64,000 nt of DNA, taken from JAIYDQ01 sp034408855 (GTDB taxonomy: Bacteria > Planctomycetota > Planctomycetia > Pirellulales > Pirellulaceae). Position 1 is the first letter of the stretch. Each line of letters starts with the position of its first letter. Location: the NCBI GenBank assembly GCA_034408855.1, contig JAWXCK010000065.1:1-64000 (forward strand), read 5' to 3'. This document shows, piece after piece, positions 36,964 through 45,664 of this stretch. The notes beneath the pieces are model-generated. The model was not told where the DNA came from, made no database searches, and was given only the letters and a program-made list of their open reading frames with translations. The translations under genes and the position numbers were made by a program.

Positions 36964-36967
36964 CGCG

Positions 36968-39121
36968 CTAGCTGGTCTTCGCAGCTTCGTGCGGCTGGAA
37001 AGTATTTCTTCGAGCCTGCTCGGCACTTTGAACTGCATCTACGGCAGCTTGGTAGAGGACGCGTTGAGCGCGAACCTTGGCTTGAGTGCTGGTGGGCTGA
37101 ATTCGTTCGTACGTTCCATCGCTATTGAGCCTCCAGGCATTCTGATTGTCTCGGAAATACGTGTCGAGAACTTCGAGCAACCGACGCCGCGAGGCGAGAT
37201 CTTCGATCGGAACGAGCAGTTCGATGCGTCGATCGAGATTGCGTGGCATCCAATCAGCAGAACTCAAAAAGACCTTTTCATCGCCACCGTGATAGAAATA
37301 AAGAACGCGAGCATGTTCGAGAAATCGATCAATTATACTGACGACGGTGATGTTTTCGCTCAGTCCGGGAACTCCGGCTCGCAGGCAACAGATTCCTCGA
37401 ATGTTCAATTTGATTTGCACACCAGCCTGACTGGCTCGATAAAGAGCACCGATCATCTCAGGGTCGACTAACGAATTGAGTTTGGCTGCGATATAAGCTT
37501 TTTGGCCTTGCTTCTTGCGTTGCGTTTCGCTTTCGATGAGTCCAAGCAATCGCTTGCGAAGCCCGATCGGTGCGGCTTCGATCCGTCGATAAGATTGAGG
37601 TTGGCTGAACGCGGTAATTGCATTCATAAACGATGTCGCGTCAGCCCCTAATTCTTCATTGCAGGTAAAATAGCTGATGTCGCTGTACATTCTCGCGGTG
37701 GCTTCGTTGTAGTTTCCTGTGCCAAAGTGGCAATAACGCTGAATACCTTGTGGTTCACGGCGAACAATGATGCAAATTTTGGCGTGTGTTTTGAGTCCTC
37801 GAATACCGTAGATTACATGCACGCCAGCTTCTTCGAGTTCGCGAGCCCATTCGATATTTCTCGCTTCGTCAAAGCGGGCTTTTAGTTCAACAATCGCGGT
37901 CACATATTTGCCTCGATCGGCCGCCAGCTTTAAAGCAGCCACAATCGGGCTCTTGCGACTGGTTCGATAAAGCACTTGTTTGATCGCCAGAACATCCGGA
38001 TCATTGGCGGCTTCTTCGATGAAGCGAACGACTGGCTCAAAGCTCTCGTAGGGATGGCAAAGAATAAAATCGCGTTCGGCGATCGTCTCGAACATCGACT
38101 TGGATGGCTCGATGAGCGGTGATTCTTGAGGAGGCCAAGCGCTGTCTCGCAAAGCGGCAAAGCCTTGCATTCCGGTCAAACTCATCATGCTCGATAAATC
38201 GATCGGGCCCGGGATTAGGAAAACATCGCGAGGCTCGAGTTGCAAAGCCTCACGCAAGAAGTCAATGATCGAATCCGAGGCGTTCTCCGCGATATCCAGT
38301 CGAACACTGTTGGCAGTCCGGCGTTCGTGAAGGACGCGTTCCATTCCTTCCATTAAATCCGAGGCGTTGTCTTCTTGGAGATTGATATCGCTATTGCGAG
38401 TAATGCGAAATGGCTTGCATTCCAGCACGGTGTCGCTCGGAAAAAACTGTTCTACGAATTCAGCAACAACATCATCAAGAAGCGCGTAGGCAAATCCTTT
38501 CTCAGACGGTAGCGTCACAAATCGCGAAATGGCTTTGCCGAGCGGAATAAAGGCGAAATGCGGTGCGCGACAATGCTCTTCCTGCTCAAGCATCTCTTCT
38601 TCCTCACTCTCGGTGGGCGCTCGCGCCGCTAAATGGACACAAAGATAGAGTCCCAGATTAACTAGAAGCGGAAATGGAGCAGACGGATCGACCGCAATAG
38701 GCGAGATAACCGGAAAGATCTCTTCATCAAAAACGCGTCGAGCTGCCGCTTGATGCATGGCCGAGGCGGATGACAGAGTGATTCGTTCAAAACCTTCGGA
38801 TTTTAAATTCGGTTCGATCTGTTCGAGAAAGCATTTGTATTGACCGTGAATCATCTGATCAATGCGATCGTAAATCGCAGCCAATTGCTCGGCCGGTGTC
38901 TTGCCCGTCGGGTCGGTTAAATCGGGCTGCCGCTCCCGCTGGACTCGCAACCCGCCGACGCGGACCATAAAAAACTCGTCCAGATTGGACGCAGTTATCG
39001 CGAGAAATTTGAGACGTTCTAAAAGAGGAACAAGATCATACATCGCTTGATCGAGTACTCGTTGATCGAACTCAAGCCAACTCAATTCACGATTGACGAA
39101 GGCGGTTTGTGGGAAATTCAT
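36968..39121 (-). CDS. ppk: Polyphosphate kinase 1
   Basis: PPK1 polymerises the gamma-phosphate of ATP into polyphosphate. The ~717 residues contain the N-terminal FVNRELSWLEFDQRVL motif, the head domain, and two phospholipase-D-like halves with the phosphorylated His in GLKTHAKICIIVRRE and a second motif in FYHGGDEKVFLSSADWMPRNLDRR. The first ATG in frame is 39121. A TTG at 39169 would extend the protein through a palindromic repeat and is less likely. The WecA-type gene follows directly. An exopolyphosphatase gene lies 1.4 kb upstream in the same direction, so synthesis and breakdown of polyphosphate are encoded together. Confidence 0.96.
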   Translation of the reverse strand: MNFPQTAFVNRELSWLEFDQRVLDQAMYDLVPLLERLKFLAITASNLDEFFMVRVGGLRVQRERQPDLTDPTGKTPAEQLAAIYDRIDQMIHGQYKCFLEQIEPNLKSEGFERITLSSASAMHQAAARRVFDEEIFPVISPIAVDPSAPFPLLVNLGLYLCVHLAARAPTESEEEEMLEQEEHCRAPHFAFIPLGKAISRFVTLPSEKGFAYALLDDVVAEFVEQFFPSDTVLECKPFRITRNSDINLQEDNASDLMEGMERVLHERRTANSVRLDIAENASDSIIDFLREALQLEPRDVFLIPGPIDLSSMMSLTGMQGFAALRDSAWPPQESPLIEPSKSMFETIAERDFILCHPYESFEPVVRFIEEAANDPDVLAIKQVLYRTSRKSPIVAALKLAADRGKYVTAIVELKARFDEARNIEWARELEEAGVHVIYGIRGLKTHAKICIIVRREPQGIQRYCHFGTGNYNEATARMYSDISYFTCNEELGADATSFMNAITAFSQPQSYRRIEAAPIGLRKRLLGLIESETQRKKQGQKAYIAAKLNSLVDPEMIGALYRASQAGVQIKLNIRGICCLRAGVPGLSENITVVSIIDRFLEHARVLYFYHGGDEKVFLSSADWMPRNLDRRIELLVPIEDLASRRRLLEVLDTYFRDNQNAWRLNSDGTYERIQPTSTQAKVRAQRVLYQAAVDAVQSAEQARRNTFQPHEAAKTS

Positions 39122-39128
39122 AGATAAT

Positions 39129-39220
39129 GTGAGCGGCACGGCGTTAGCCGCCGATTCTTTTTTCAACAATTCGAGGAATTTCGTGTCTTTGGGAACCTGT
39201 GGCTAGCGCCATCGGCTCAC
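39129..39220. repeat. Inverted pair of family A repeats upstream of ppk
   Basis: A diverged copy on the plus strand (39129-39152, GTGAGCGGCACGGCGTTAGC) faces a good copy on the minus strand (39193-39220). They lie between the GT4 stop and the ppk ATG and could fold into a stem. The remainder of the 195-bp gap has a small CCGC/GCGG hairpin near 39240 and nothing else that I recognise. Confidence 0.65.
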
Positions 39221-39316
39221 ATTCAGACGGTTTCATCAGACCGCTATCGCGGCGGCAATCTTACGAAGTAGCCTTGGCTATTGTAATCAAAAATCGCATC
39301 CGCGCCGAAGGGTGAG

Positions 39317-40459
39317 TCAGGCTACTCGAACGCTCAGTGGCGTACGTTTCGACTCAGAAGCGCCCCTAGATTCGGTATAGGCGTTCAGAAAGCCATTGAC
39401 CATCTGCTCTAACGTAAAATGCTGCATCGCAGATTGCTGAGCATCACGAATGATTTGCTGTCGCTTTTCACGATCATTGAGGGCGACGTCGAGAAGCTCA
39501 GCCAGTTCGCTCGGGCATCGACTGCCAAGTATCCAGCCAAGCGGTTTAGAACTATCTTGACATCGGAGGACTTCCCGGAGCCCACCGACTTCCGTGGCGA
39601 CTATCGGTGTTCCGACCATTTGCGCTGCAATCGATACCAACGACAGCCCTTCGCTGTGAGTTGGGTGCACGAAAACATCCGAAGCCGCAATCCACGATGT
39701 CGGATCTTCACAGAATCCTAGCAGCTCGACGTGATCGTTTAGATTTTGAGCATCGATCATCGCCTGTAGCTTATTTCGCATCTTGCCTTCCCCACAGATT
39801 ACAAGCTTGAAATGGCCAATGCGCTTTCGCAGTTGAGCTGCCGCGTCGACGAGCGTATCGTAACCTTTGCAGGGAAGTAGATTTCCGACAGCACAGTAAA
39901 GCGGAACGTCCAAGTCGATACCGAGTTTCGCGCAAGCAAGTTTTCGTTCGCTCATTCGGTCTCGCTTCGGCGGTTCAATCCCTCCATGCACAACCGCCAA
40001 TTTCTTAGCAAGTATCCCGCCATCGATGCAGACTTCTCGAACCGCGTGCGAAACACAGATCACTCGATCTACCATCCAGTTGTATTTCATCGCCGAGCCA
40101 ACAGGAAATACCGTATGTTTGACTCCGAGAATCTTCATCGACGCTCGACCAAACGACAACAAACTTCCCCAAGTAATCGCGTGCGTGTCGTTGCCATGAA
40201 GGATCTCGACACCTCTCTCGTGCAAGAGTCGTCGTAGCTTTAATAGCGTTCTGGGAGTTGGGTGCCTTCCGGCAATTTCATACGCGTCCATACCTGTTGG
40301 GCGCACTCGCTCGAGCAACCGGCTGCTTCGAGGTGCTATCCAAAGAATTTCGTGGCCAAGTCGATGCAACGATTCTCCAAGCGAATAAAGCAAATGCTCA
40401 CCACCACCCCAATTGATTTGGGACGACATCAGTGCGATTTTGAGCGTGGAACGCAGCAT
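39317..40459 (-). CDS. GT4-type glycosyltransferase
   Basis: The 380 residues form two Rossmann-like halves of GT-B type. The N-terminus has INWGGGEHLLYSLGESLHRLGHEI with the glycine-rich acceptor loop. The C-terminal donor half has LYCAVGNLLPCKGYDTLVDAA, LVICGEGKMR, VELLGFCEDPTSWIAASDVFVHPTHSEGLSLVSIAAQMVGTPIVATEVGG, including the E-x7-E-type nucleotide-sugar site. It probably adds a sugar to an envelope polysaccharide, together with the WecA-type and ligase-like genes downstream. Acceptor and donor are unknown. Confidence 0.92.
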   Translation of the reverse strand: MLRSTLKIALMSSQINWGGGEHLLYSLGESLHRLGHEILWIAPRSSRLLERVRPTGMDAYEIAGRHPTPRTLLKLRRLLHERGVEILHGNDTHAITWGSLLSFGRASMKILGVKHTVFPVGSAMKYNWMVDRVICVSHAVREVCIDGGILAKKLAVVHGGIEPPKRDRMSERKLACAKLGIDLDVPLYCAVGNLLPCKGYDTLVDAAAQLRKRIGHFKLVICGEGKMRNKLQAMIDAQNLNDHVELLGFCEDPTSWIAASDVFVHPTHSEGLSLVSIAAQMVGTPIVATEVGGLREVLRCQDSSKPLGWILGSRCPSELAELLDVALNDREKRQQIIRDAQQSAMQHFTLEQMVNGFLNAYTESRGASESKRTPLSVRVA

Positions 40460-40574
40460 CCGTGAGTTACCTTAGCTAGCGATTTAGACAACGATTGCCG
40501 CTCAACGGTACCGCGCAAGCACCTTCAAAGTCCAGATCATCCTCGCGAATGAATCTGATTGAAAGCATTCGTCA

Positions 40575-42164
40575 CTATTTGCCGCGAGAAGTTCGCAAGA
40601 GAACGTTCATCCCGAAAACCTCTTCAAAGAGATTACCCGTTTGTCGGAGCGTCAATTGTTCTAATGATAGCTCTTCAACACCTGCGACCTGGATAACAAA
40701 TCGATCACCATCGCGATCGCATTTAATTTTATTGACGCGTTGCGATCGCGTTTCGTCCAGCGCAACGGCAATCCGAAGAATCGCTGCGAGTTTGGCGACG
40801 GCCACTCGATCGGTTCGTTCGAGCGTTGCATACCCTTCATGATCGGGTTGCGGCGACGAGCGGCGATGGTACCTTGCGACCAAGGAAACCAACAGCAAGT
40901 CTCGCCGCGAGAGTCCGAACAATTCGCTATTGCGTATCAAATACATGGCGTGCTTATGATTGCTACGGACGTTAACGTAATGCCCGATTTCAAACAATAT
41001 TGCCGCCAGATACAGCAGCAACTCCATGCGTTGGTCCAATTGATGTTCGGTTTGCATATCGGCAAAAAGCTTCCTTGCCAACATAGCAACATGCCGAGCA
41101 TGCTTTTCATCAAACGAAAACTTGCGACCTAAATTGACTGCCGAACGAATGATCTGATTGCGGAACTCGGCGGTCCACGTCGCATGCATCGCAAGATCGT
41201 TTAACAAGCCATCTCGCAAGTTGGTGGGTGCGACGTGCAACGATTCGCATCCTAACCGCTTGGCTAACATTAAATAGCTGAGCACAGCCGGCACAATGGT
41301 TTCAGCATCCTGAAACGTCAATCCATATTGCTGGACTATTTCGTCTTCGCTCATCTTGGCAAGTTTGTTTGAGAACGCCCCCAAGCTTGCTCGCGCGAGT
41401 TTCGCCAGACCCGCCACGTCGACTTCCGAGAGTATATTCGCAGCCGCAAATCGGATATCGCCGCCGATGGCAACCATCTCGAGTCGCGTATCGCTATCGA
41501 TATGATCGCGAATAACGTCGACGAAGCGTTGGATCTGAGTCTCTAGGATTCCACGCTGCTTCCCTTGCGGCGTATTGAACTTGTCGAGCTGCTCCAGCAT
41601 TCGCAGTGAGCCAAGCCGATAAGTATTCGAAAAGAGTACGTTTCCACCGCGAACCACAAGTATCTCGGTGCTCCCGCTACCGACTTCGACGACCACCGTT
41701 TTGGATGCGACCAGGGCAGGTGACGATTGAATGAGAGGTTGAATTCCCATATAGGTGACGCGGTTGACTTCGGCTTCATCGAGCGGCTCGACAACCAAAC
41801 CCGTCGCGATAAAAATTCGATCGATGAAGGCGAGTCGATTCGACGCTTCTCGAACGGCGCTCGTCGCCACGATTCGCATCTGATCTGGCCGAGTGATCCC
41901 GTATTCTTGCATCAACTTGCGGTAGCTTGCCAAAACCTTGACACATTGTTCGATCGAAGTTTTGCGAATTCGTTGCAGGCCGAACGTGTCTTTGCCTAAA
42001 GATACCGGTTGCGAAAGCGTTTCTAACAATCGAACTTGGCTGGTCCGCCCATCGATTTCGGCGATTGCCATTCTTGCGTTGGTTGCCCCAATATCGATCA
42101 CCGCGACCGGTCGTATAGGAGATTCGGTGGTAGCTGAAGGACGATTAGTAGAGACGGTAGACAT
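40575..42164 (-). CDS. Exopolyphosphatase / guanosine pentaphosphate phosphatase family protein
   Basis: The 529 residues contain the Ppx/GppA actin-like core: VIDIGATNARMAIAEI (phosphate loop), ATSAVREASN, VEVGSGSTEILVV (second phosphate loop) and AIGGDIRFAA. A C-terminal HD-type helical domain follows (ARHVAMLARKLF, LLYLAAILFEIGHYVN, KHAMYLIRNSEL). Members hydrolyse polyphosphate or pppGpp. The nearness of ppk supports the polyphosphate role, though pppGpp hydrolysis cannot be excluded. The first ~15 residues are polar and variable. Confidence 0.92.
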   Translation of the reverse strand: MSTVSTNRPSATTESPIRPVAVIDIGATNARMAIAEIDGRTSQVRLLETLSQPVSLGKDTFGLQRIRKTSIEQCVKVLASYRKLMQEYGITRPDQMRIVATSAVREASNRLAFIDRIFIATGLVVEPLDEAEVNRVTYMGIQPLIQSSPALVASKTVVVEVGSGSTEILVVRGGNVLFSNTYRLGSLRMLEQLDKFNTPQGKQRGILETQIQRFVDVIRDHIDSDTRLEMVAIGGDIRFAAANILSEVDVAGLAKLARASLGAFSNKLAKMSEDEIVQQYGLTFQDAETIVPAVLSYLMLAKRLGCESLHVAPTNLRDGLLNDLAMHATWTAEFRNQIIRSAVNLGRKFSFDEKHARHVAMLARKLFADMQTEHQLDQRMELLLYLAAILFEIGHYVNVRSNHKHAMYLIRNSELFGLSRRDLLLVSLVARYHRRSSPQPDHEGYATLERTDRVAVAKLAAILRIAVALDETRSQRVNKIKCDRDGDRFVIQVAGVEELSLEQLTLRQTGNLFEEVFGMNVLLRTSRGK

Positions 42165-42226
42165 ACTTTGAGGATATTCCGATCGATTCGAATAGGCAAT
42201 CTCAATATGAAAATCGCCAAACTCTT

Positions 42227-42281
42227 TTCACTTATTGTCTTTCACTTACTGTCCCGTTAGTCCCGTCCTTTACGTCCTTTT
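42227..42281. repeat. Pyrimidine-rich short repeats upstream of the ppx-like gene
   Basis: TTTCACTTAYTGTC occurs twice in tandem, then a 17-bp block at 42265-42281 (GTCCTTTACGTCCTTTT). The reverse complement of that 17-bp block recurs exactly at 62965-62981 inside another gene. It lies in the gap between the HAD gene stop (42300) and the Ppx start (42164), where both genes read on the minus strand. Confidence 0.5.
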
Positions 42282-42299
42282 TTCGCAAGGCCAACCCCA

Positions 42300-42911
42300 T
42301 CAACGCCAGCCTTGCACAACCTTCAACAGAGACGCTGCATCGACAAACTGAAAAACCTGCCAATTTGCCGCTTTAGCTCCCCGACAATTATCGTGCCGAT
42401 CGTCGGTAAAAAAAATGCGTTCCGCCGAAACGTTGGCTCGCGCGGTCGCGAGTTCATAGATAGTCCGGTCTGGCTTCATCACCTTGACTTCATAACTCAG
42501 GATAATCGGATCAAACCAGCCATCGACAACCGGATAGTGCTGCCGCGAGATCCATTCCCAATGAGCTTTATTCGTATTGGATAGCAGTCCCATCGGAATG
42601 CCTAAGTCGCGAATAGACTCAAGCACCGACAAAATCGCCAAATTTGGTTGGAACATGGCGCTCGCCGCTTCCAACATCTCCGCCGTCGAAAGTTTACATT
42701 CAAGTTTATCAGCAATTTCGGCAACAAAATCTTCGCCAGTGATCAAACCAGTTTCGTATCGATGTTCAAGGTCAGATTCGAAAACCAGACGGCGGAGGGT
42801 GGCAGAGTCCGAACCGGCGACCTCGGCCATCTGCCGTGCCGAAGTAGCGTGATCGAAAAAGCAGAGTACGTTTCCCAAATCAAAATAGACGAACGCAGGT
42901 CGGTCGGCCAT
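42300..42911 (-). CDS. HAD-superfamily hydrolase
   Basis: The ~203 residues carry the four HAD motifs in order: FDLGNVL (motif I, DxG in place of DxD), LLSNTN (II), the motif III Lys in VMKPD, and FTDDRHDN (IV). A helical cap lies between I and II (ETGLITGEDFVAEI). This matches the YihX/haloacid-dehalogenase-like subfamily of small phosphatases; the substrate is unknown. The ATG at 42911 starts 2 bp after the DUF1080 stop. A GTG at 42917 would overlap that stop by 4 bp and is also possible. Confidence 0.88.
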   Translation of the reverse strand: MADRPAFVYFDLGNVLCFFDHATSARQMAEVAGSDSATLRRLVFESDLEHRYETGLITGEDFVAEIADKLECKLSTAEMLEAASAMFQPNLAILSVLESIRDLGIPMGLLSNTNKAHWEWISRQHYPVVDGWFDPIILSYEVKVMKPDRTIYELATARANVSAERIFFTDDRHDNCRGAKAANWQVFQFVDAASLLKVVQGWR

Positions 42912-42913
42912 CG

Positions 42914-43651
42914 TCACTTATCTAAAACCTTGATTCGAATATTTCGATACAAGGCTTCAGTCGGCGGTCCCGAGTGGATTTGTAGTCCGATAATCCCATC
43001 GCGGGCAATCGCCGAATCTTCTTCAGTGTAGTCAATCGTCGGATGACCGTTGAGCCAGATTTGAATGCGAGCACCAATGGCAGATACTTTAAGCTCATTC
43101 CAATCGCCGGTCTTTACCCATTTAGGAACGCTTTCTGCCGGGCCTTCAGCCAGCATCTTTTTTCGGCGCGACTCATCGTAGAGCGCACCCCAAACTGGAC
43201 GATTAAAAGCGTTACCCACATCCGCTTGATAGCCACTTACCTCAGTTTTAGTCGGAATTCTCTCGGTTCGAAACTGAACGCCTGCGTTCTGGCCTTCTCC
43301 GCGAAGCTTGACCTCTAACCGAAGCTCGAAATTTTCGTATCGCTTCTTAGAACAGAGGAACTCATTGTGCGGAATCTTTTCTTTCAGTGAGCCGGCTACG
43401 ATCGCGTTATCTTCCACTCGAAACCATTCGGCGTTGCCTTCCCATTGGTCGAGCGTTTTGCCATCGAACAACGCTTGAAAGCCTTCTTCTAAAGCAACGG
43501 CTTCCGAAACAACAGCCGTCGCATTTGGACGTTCGTCGGCATTGACTGAACTAGTACTGCTCCAAGTTGCGTAGATCAGAAACGTGAAAGCAAGCATCTG
43601 GGCTGTTGAAAGTAGAGTGAGCCATGCGGCAGAGCGAAAGGATCGCGTCAT
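42914..43651 (-). CDS. Secreted DUF1080 protein
   Basis: The 245 residues have an N-terminal signal or anchor helix (LLSTAQMLAFTFLIYATWSS) and a DUF1080 domain: FQALFDGKTLDQWEG, FRVEDNAIVAG, FELRLEVKLRGEGQNAGVQFRTE, and IQIWLNGHPTIDYTEED followed by GIIGLQIHSGPP. It probably binds or hydrolyses a sugar in the periplasm. It is paralogous to the gene at 20652 but not close to it in sequence. It forms a unit with the HAD hydrolase downstream. Confidence 0.9.
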   Translation of the reverse strand: MTRSFRSAAWLTLLSTAQMLAFTFLIYATWSSTSSVNADERPNATAVVSEAVALEEGFQALFDGKTLDQWEGNAEWFRVEDNAIVAGSLKEKIPHNEFLCSKKRYENFELRLEVKLRGEGQNAGVQFRTERIPTKTEVSGYQADVGNAFNRPVWGALYDESRRKKMLAEGPAESVPKWVKTGDWNELKVSAIGARIQIWLNGHPTIDYTEEDSAIARDGIIGLQIHSGPPTEALYRNIRIKVLDK

Positions 43652-43683
43652 CGAATTATTCCTTGAGGTGAGTTAAGGATCGT

Positions 43684-43766
43684 TCGAAAAATAAGTGTCC
43701 GGTATTTTTTGTGCAAAGCCCCCGAAGGGCCGTTCCGGCACAAGGTACCGGACACGTATTTTTCGA
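43684..43766. repeat. Long inverted repeat with 21-bp arms
   Basis: Arms at 43684-43704 and 43746-43766 pair with one mismatch (TCGAAAAATA...GTGTCCGGTA). Between them lies a smaller GC-rich hairpin (CCCGAAGGGCC). It fills the gap between the LarA-like stop and the DUF1080 start, both genes reading on the minus strand. It could act as a terminator or be a REP/MITE-type element. Confidence 0.7.
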
Positions 43767-43772
43767 TCATTA

Positions 43773-44975
43773 CTAATTGGGAAAGTTCAAGCGGCGATGT
43801 TGAGCCCCGCTAATTACGAGCGTTGAGTCGTGCGATGCGATTAAATGTTCGAGTTCCTGAATGCCGACAATGGCGCTGATGCCGATTTCTTCAAGCATTT
43901 CACCGGGCAGTTGACTCATCATATAAATCGTTCGCTTCGATAGCGAGCGGTAGATCTCGATCGCCGCCAGCGAATGCGGATGGTGACTCTTCAATAAATG
44001 ACGCTCCGTCGTTTCCGTGTCGTCGAGATTCGACAACCAACGGAAGACTGGGGCCGGCTTTTCAGTCAATTCAGTGATTACCGCGACGCTCCCTGTTGGT
44101 CGAAGGAAATGTTCGGCCATATCAAGGATACGGGCGACGTTATCCCACGTCTGTTGGTCATGATCGCCATCGATACTGCAAACCAAAAGATCGACCGGTT
44201 CAGCCGGTGGAGTAATCGATCGAGGTGCAATAGCCGAGGCGATCGAACGCTCGACGGTATCCGCGTTGCCGAAAAAGAGACTGTCAACGCTCCCTTTCGG
44301 TCCTGGAACAACCGCCAGAACCGGCTGAATACCGAGTAGCCAAGCGACCTCTTTAGCTGCACGCAATCGCTTTTCAAATTTGCCTCGCGCTTCGGTGGCA
44401 TAATCGTGCCGCCATCGCTGCTGAGTCTTCGCATCGGTAAACCATGGGACAATTCCATAGAGGCCGGCGTAAGCCCATGCATTCGGATCGCGAGCGCAGG
44501 TGATCGGCAAAACCACATCCGCTTCCAACAAGGCACGATCGATATAGATCGGTTCGGCACCATGAGCCGCTGCCAAATAACCCATCGAGTCAGGATCTTG
44601 TCCATGATGGTATCGAACGTCGATCTCCGCGCCGGCAATCGCTTTTAATTTTGAAGCCAAGATTGCCGCCAGCGGTTCATGCTCTTGGGCCAGCAAGACC
44701 GTAATCAACTCGGGACTAGCTGAATGTTTCAGGAGATACTCGACGACCCCTTCAACAATCGAAAGCATTTCTGGAAGACCAGGCTCGACGGCTAATGCGA
44801 CACGATCTTCGGCAACGATCGCTTCAGACAATGCCGGAAAATCGATCGGATGATCAAAGGCATTATCGAGAGCGGCGGTAATATCGACGGACTTCGCGAC
44901 CGCCCAATCGGCAATTTCCATTGCCGACTCAGGCAAGCTTAAGGAATGCATTTGTTCTCCGACGACAAACTCCAT
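43773..44975 (-). CDS. LarA-like (DUF2088, lactate racemase domain) protein
   Basis: The ~400 residues resemble the LarA family, whose members use a nickel-pincer cofactor for racemisation of hydroxy acids. They include an N-terminal sandwich (IPLPESAM-like start, DRVALAVEPGLPEMLSIVEGVVEYLL), LITVLLAQ, the His-containing VRYHHGQDP segment and VVLPITCARDPNAWAYAGLYGIVPWFTD. Conservation of LarA catalytic residues is only partial, and no larB, larC or larE lies in the window, so the substrate is open. The ATG at 44975 has a strong site (GGAGAAGAAAATG) and is preferred. An ATG at 45002 lacks one. Confidence 0.7.
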   Translation of the reverse strand: MEFVVGEQMHSLSLPESAMEIADWAVAKSVDITAALDNAFDHPIDFPALSEAIVAEDRVALAVEPGLPEMLSIVEGVVEYLLKHSASPELITVLLAQEHEPLAAILASKLKAIAGAEIDVRYHHGQDPDSMGYLAAAHGAEPIYIDRALLEADVVLPITCARDPNAWAYAGLYGIVPWFTDAKTQQRWRHDYATEARGKFEKRLRAAKEVAWLLGIQPVLAVVPGPKGSVDSLFFGNADTVERSIASAIAPRSITPPAEPVDLLVCSIDGDHDQQTWDNVARILDMAEHFLRPTGSVAVITELTEKPAPVFRWLSNLDDTETTERHLLKSHHPHSLAAIEIYRSLSKRTIYMMSQLPGEMLEEIGISAIVGIQELEHLIASHDSTLVISGAQHRRLNFPN

Positions 44976-45053
44976 TTTCTTCTCCGTTCTGATCGTCGAC
45001 ATTTTTTCGCTACCTATCTACGATATTTGTTCCAGTTAATTCGCGATGTTATC

Positions 45054-45083
45054 TTAACTTGGCAGGCAGGGTCATGATATACT
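45054..45083 (+). promoter_or_regulatory. Possible sigma-70-type promoter of purEK
   Basis: TATACT at 45078-45083 forms a good -10 box, with TTAACT at 45054-45059 as a weak -35 at 18-bp spacing. Transcription would begin near 45090. This excludes the upstream GTG at 45085 as the purE start. Confidence 0.4.
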
Positions 45084-45114
45084 AGTGTTTCTGTTTCCGT
45101 GTTCGAGGCAATTA

Positions 45115-45645
45115 TTGGCTACCGTTAAAAATAAAACAGTGACAAAATCCAAGCAGATCAAAAAGTTGCCGGTGGTCGGTGTCATAATGGGATCGGCTTC
45201 CGATTGGGAAACGATGCAGAGTGCTTGTGAAGTCCTGGATTCGTTTGGCGTTGCCTACGAAAAAAAAGTTGTCTCCGCCCATCGTACGCCGCTCGGAATG
45301 GTTGCATACGCCGAGTCGGCGGCTGATCGAGGTTTGAAAATTATTATTGCAGGCGCAGGAGGCGCAGCTCACTTACCCGGCATGGTCGCATCGATGACTC
45401 TGTTGCCGGTTCTCGGAGTACCGGTGCAGAGCAAATCGCTTCAGGGGCTCGACTCTCTTTTAAGTATTGTGCAGATGCCGGGCGGGGTGCCCGTTGGTAC
45501 GATGGCGATCGGGCACGCCGGAGCGAAGAATGCCGCCTTGCTGGCCGTTCGTATTTTGGCGATTGAAGATGCAGGCCTCCGAGAAGCATCCAAAGCGTAT
45601 ATGGAACAGCAAGCGTTGGCTGTCGCTCAATCGACGTTGGAATAG
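45115..45645 (+). CDS. purE: 5-(carboxyamino)imidazole ribonucleotide mutase
   Basis: PurE moves the carboxylate of N5-CAIR to give CAIR in purine synthesis. The ~176 residues have the class I signatures VVGVIMGSASDWETM, VVSAHRTP, IIIAGAGGAAHLPGM, PVQSKSLQGLDSLLSIVQMPGGVPVGTMAIG. There is no ATG. The TTG at 45115 has a clear Shine-Dalgarno GAGG at 45105-45108 with 6-bp spacing. GTG at 45139 is the next alternative. purK follows after 19 bp, as expected for the PurK-dependent class I enzyme. Confidence 0.95.
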   Translation: MATVKNKTVTKSKQIKKLPVVGVIMGSASDWETMQSACEVLDSFGVAYEKKVVSAHRTPLGMVAYAESAADRGLKIIIAGAGGAAHLPGMVASMTLLPVLGVPVQSKSLQGLDSLLSIVQMPGGVPVGTMAIGHAGAKNAALLAVRILAIEDAGLREASKAYMEQQALAVAQSTLE

Positions 45646-45664
45646 ATTTTTTGATTGTTGATGG

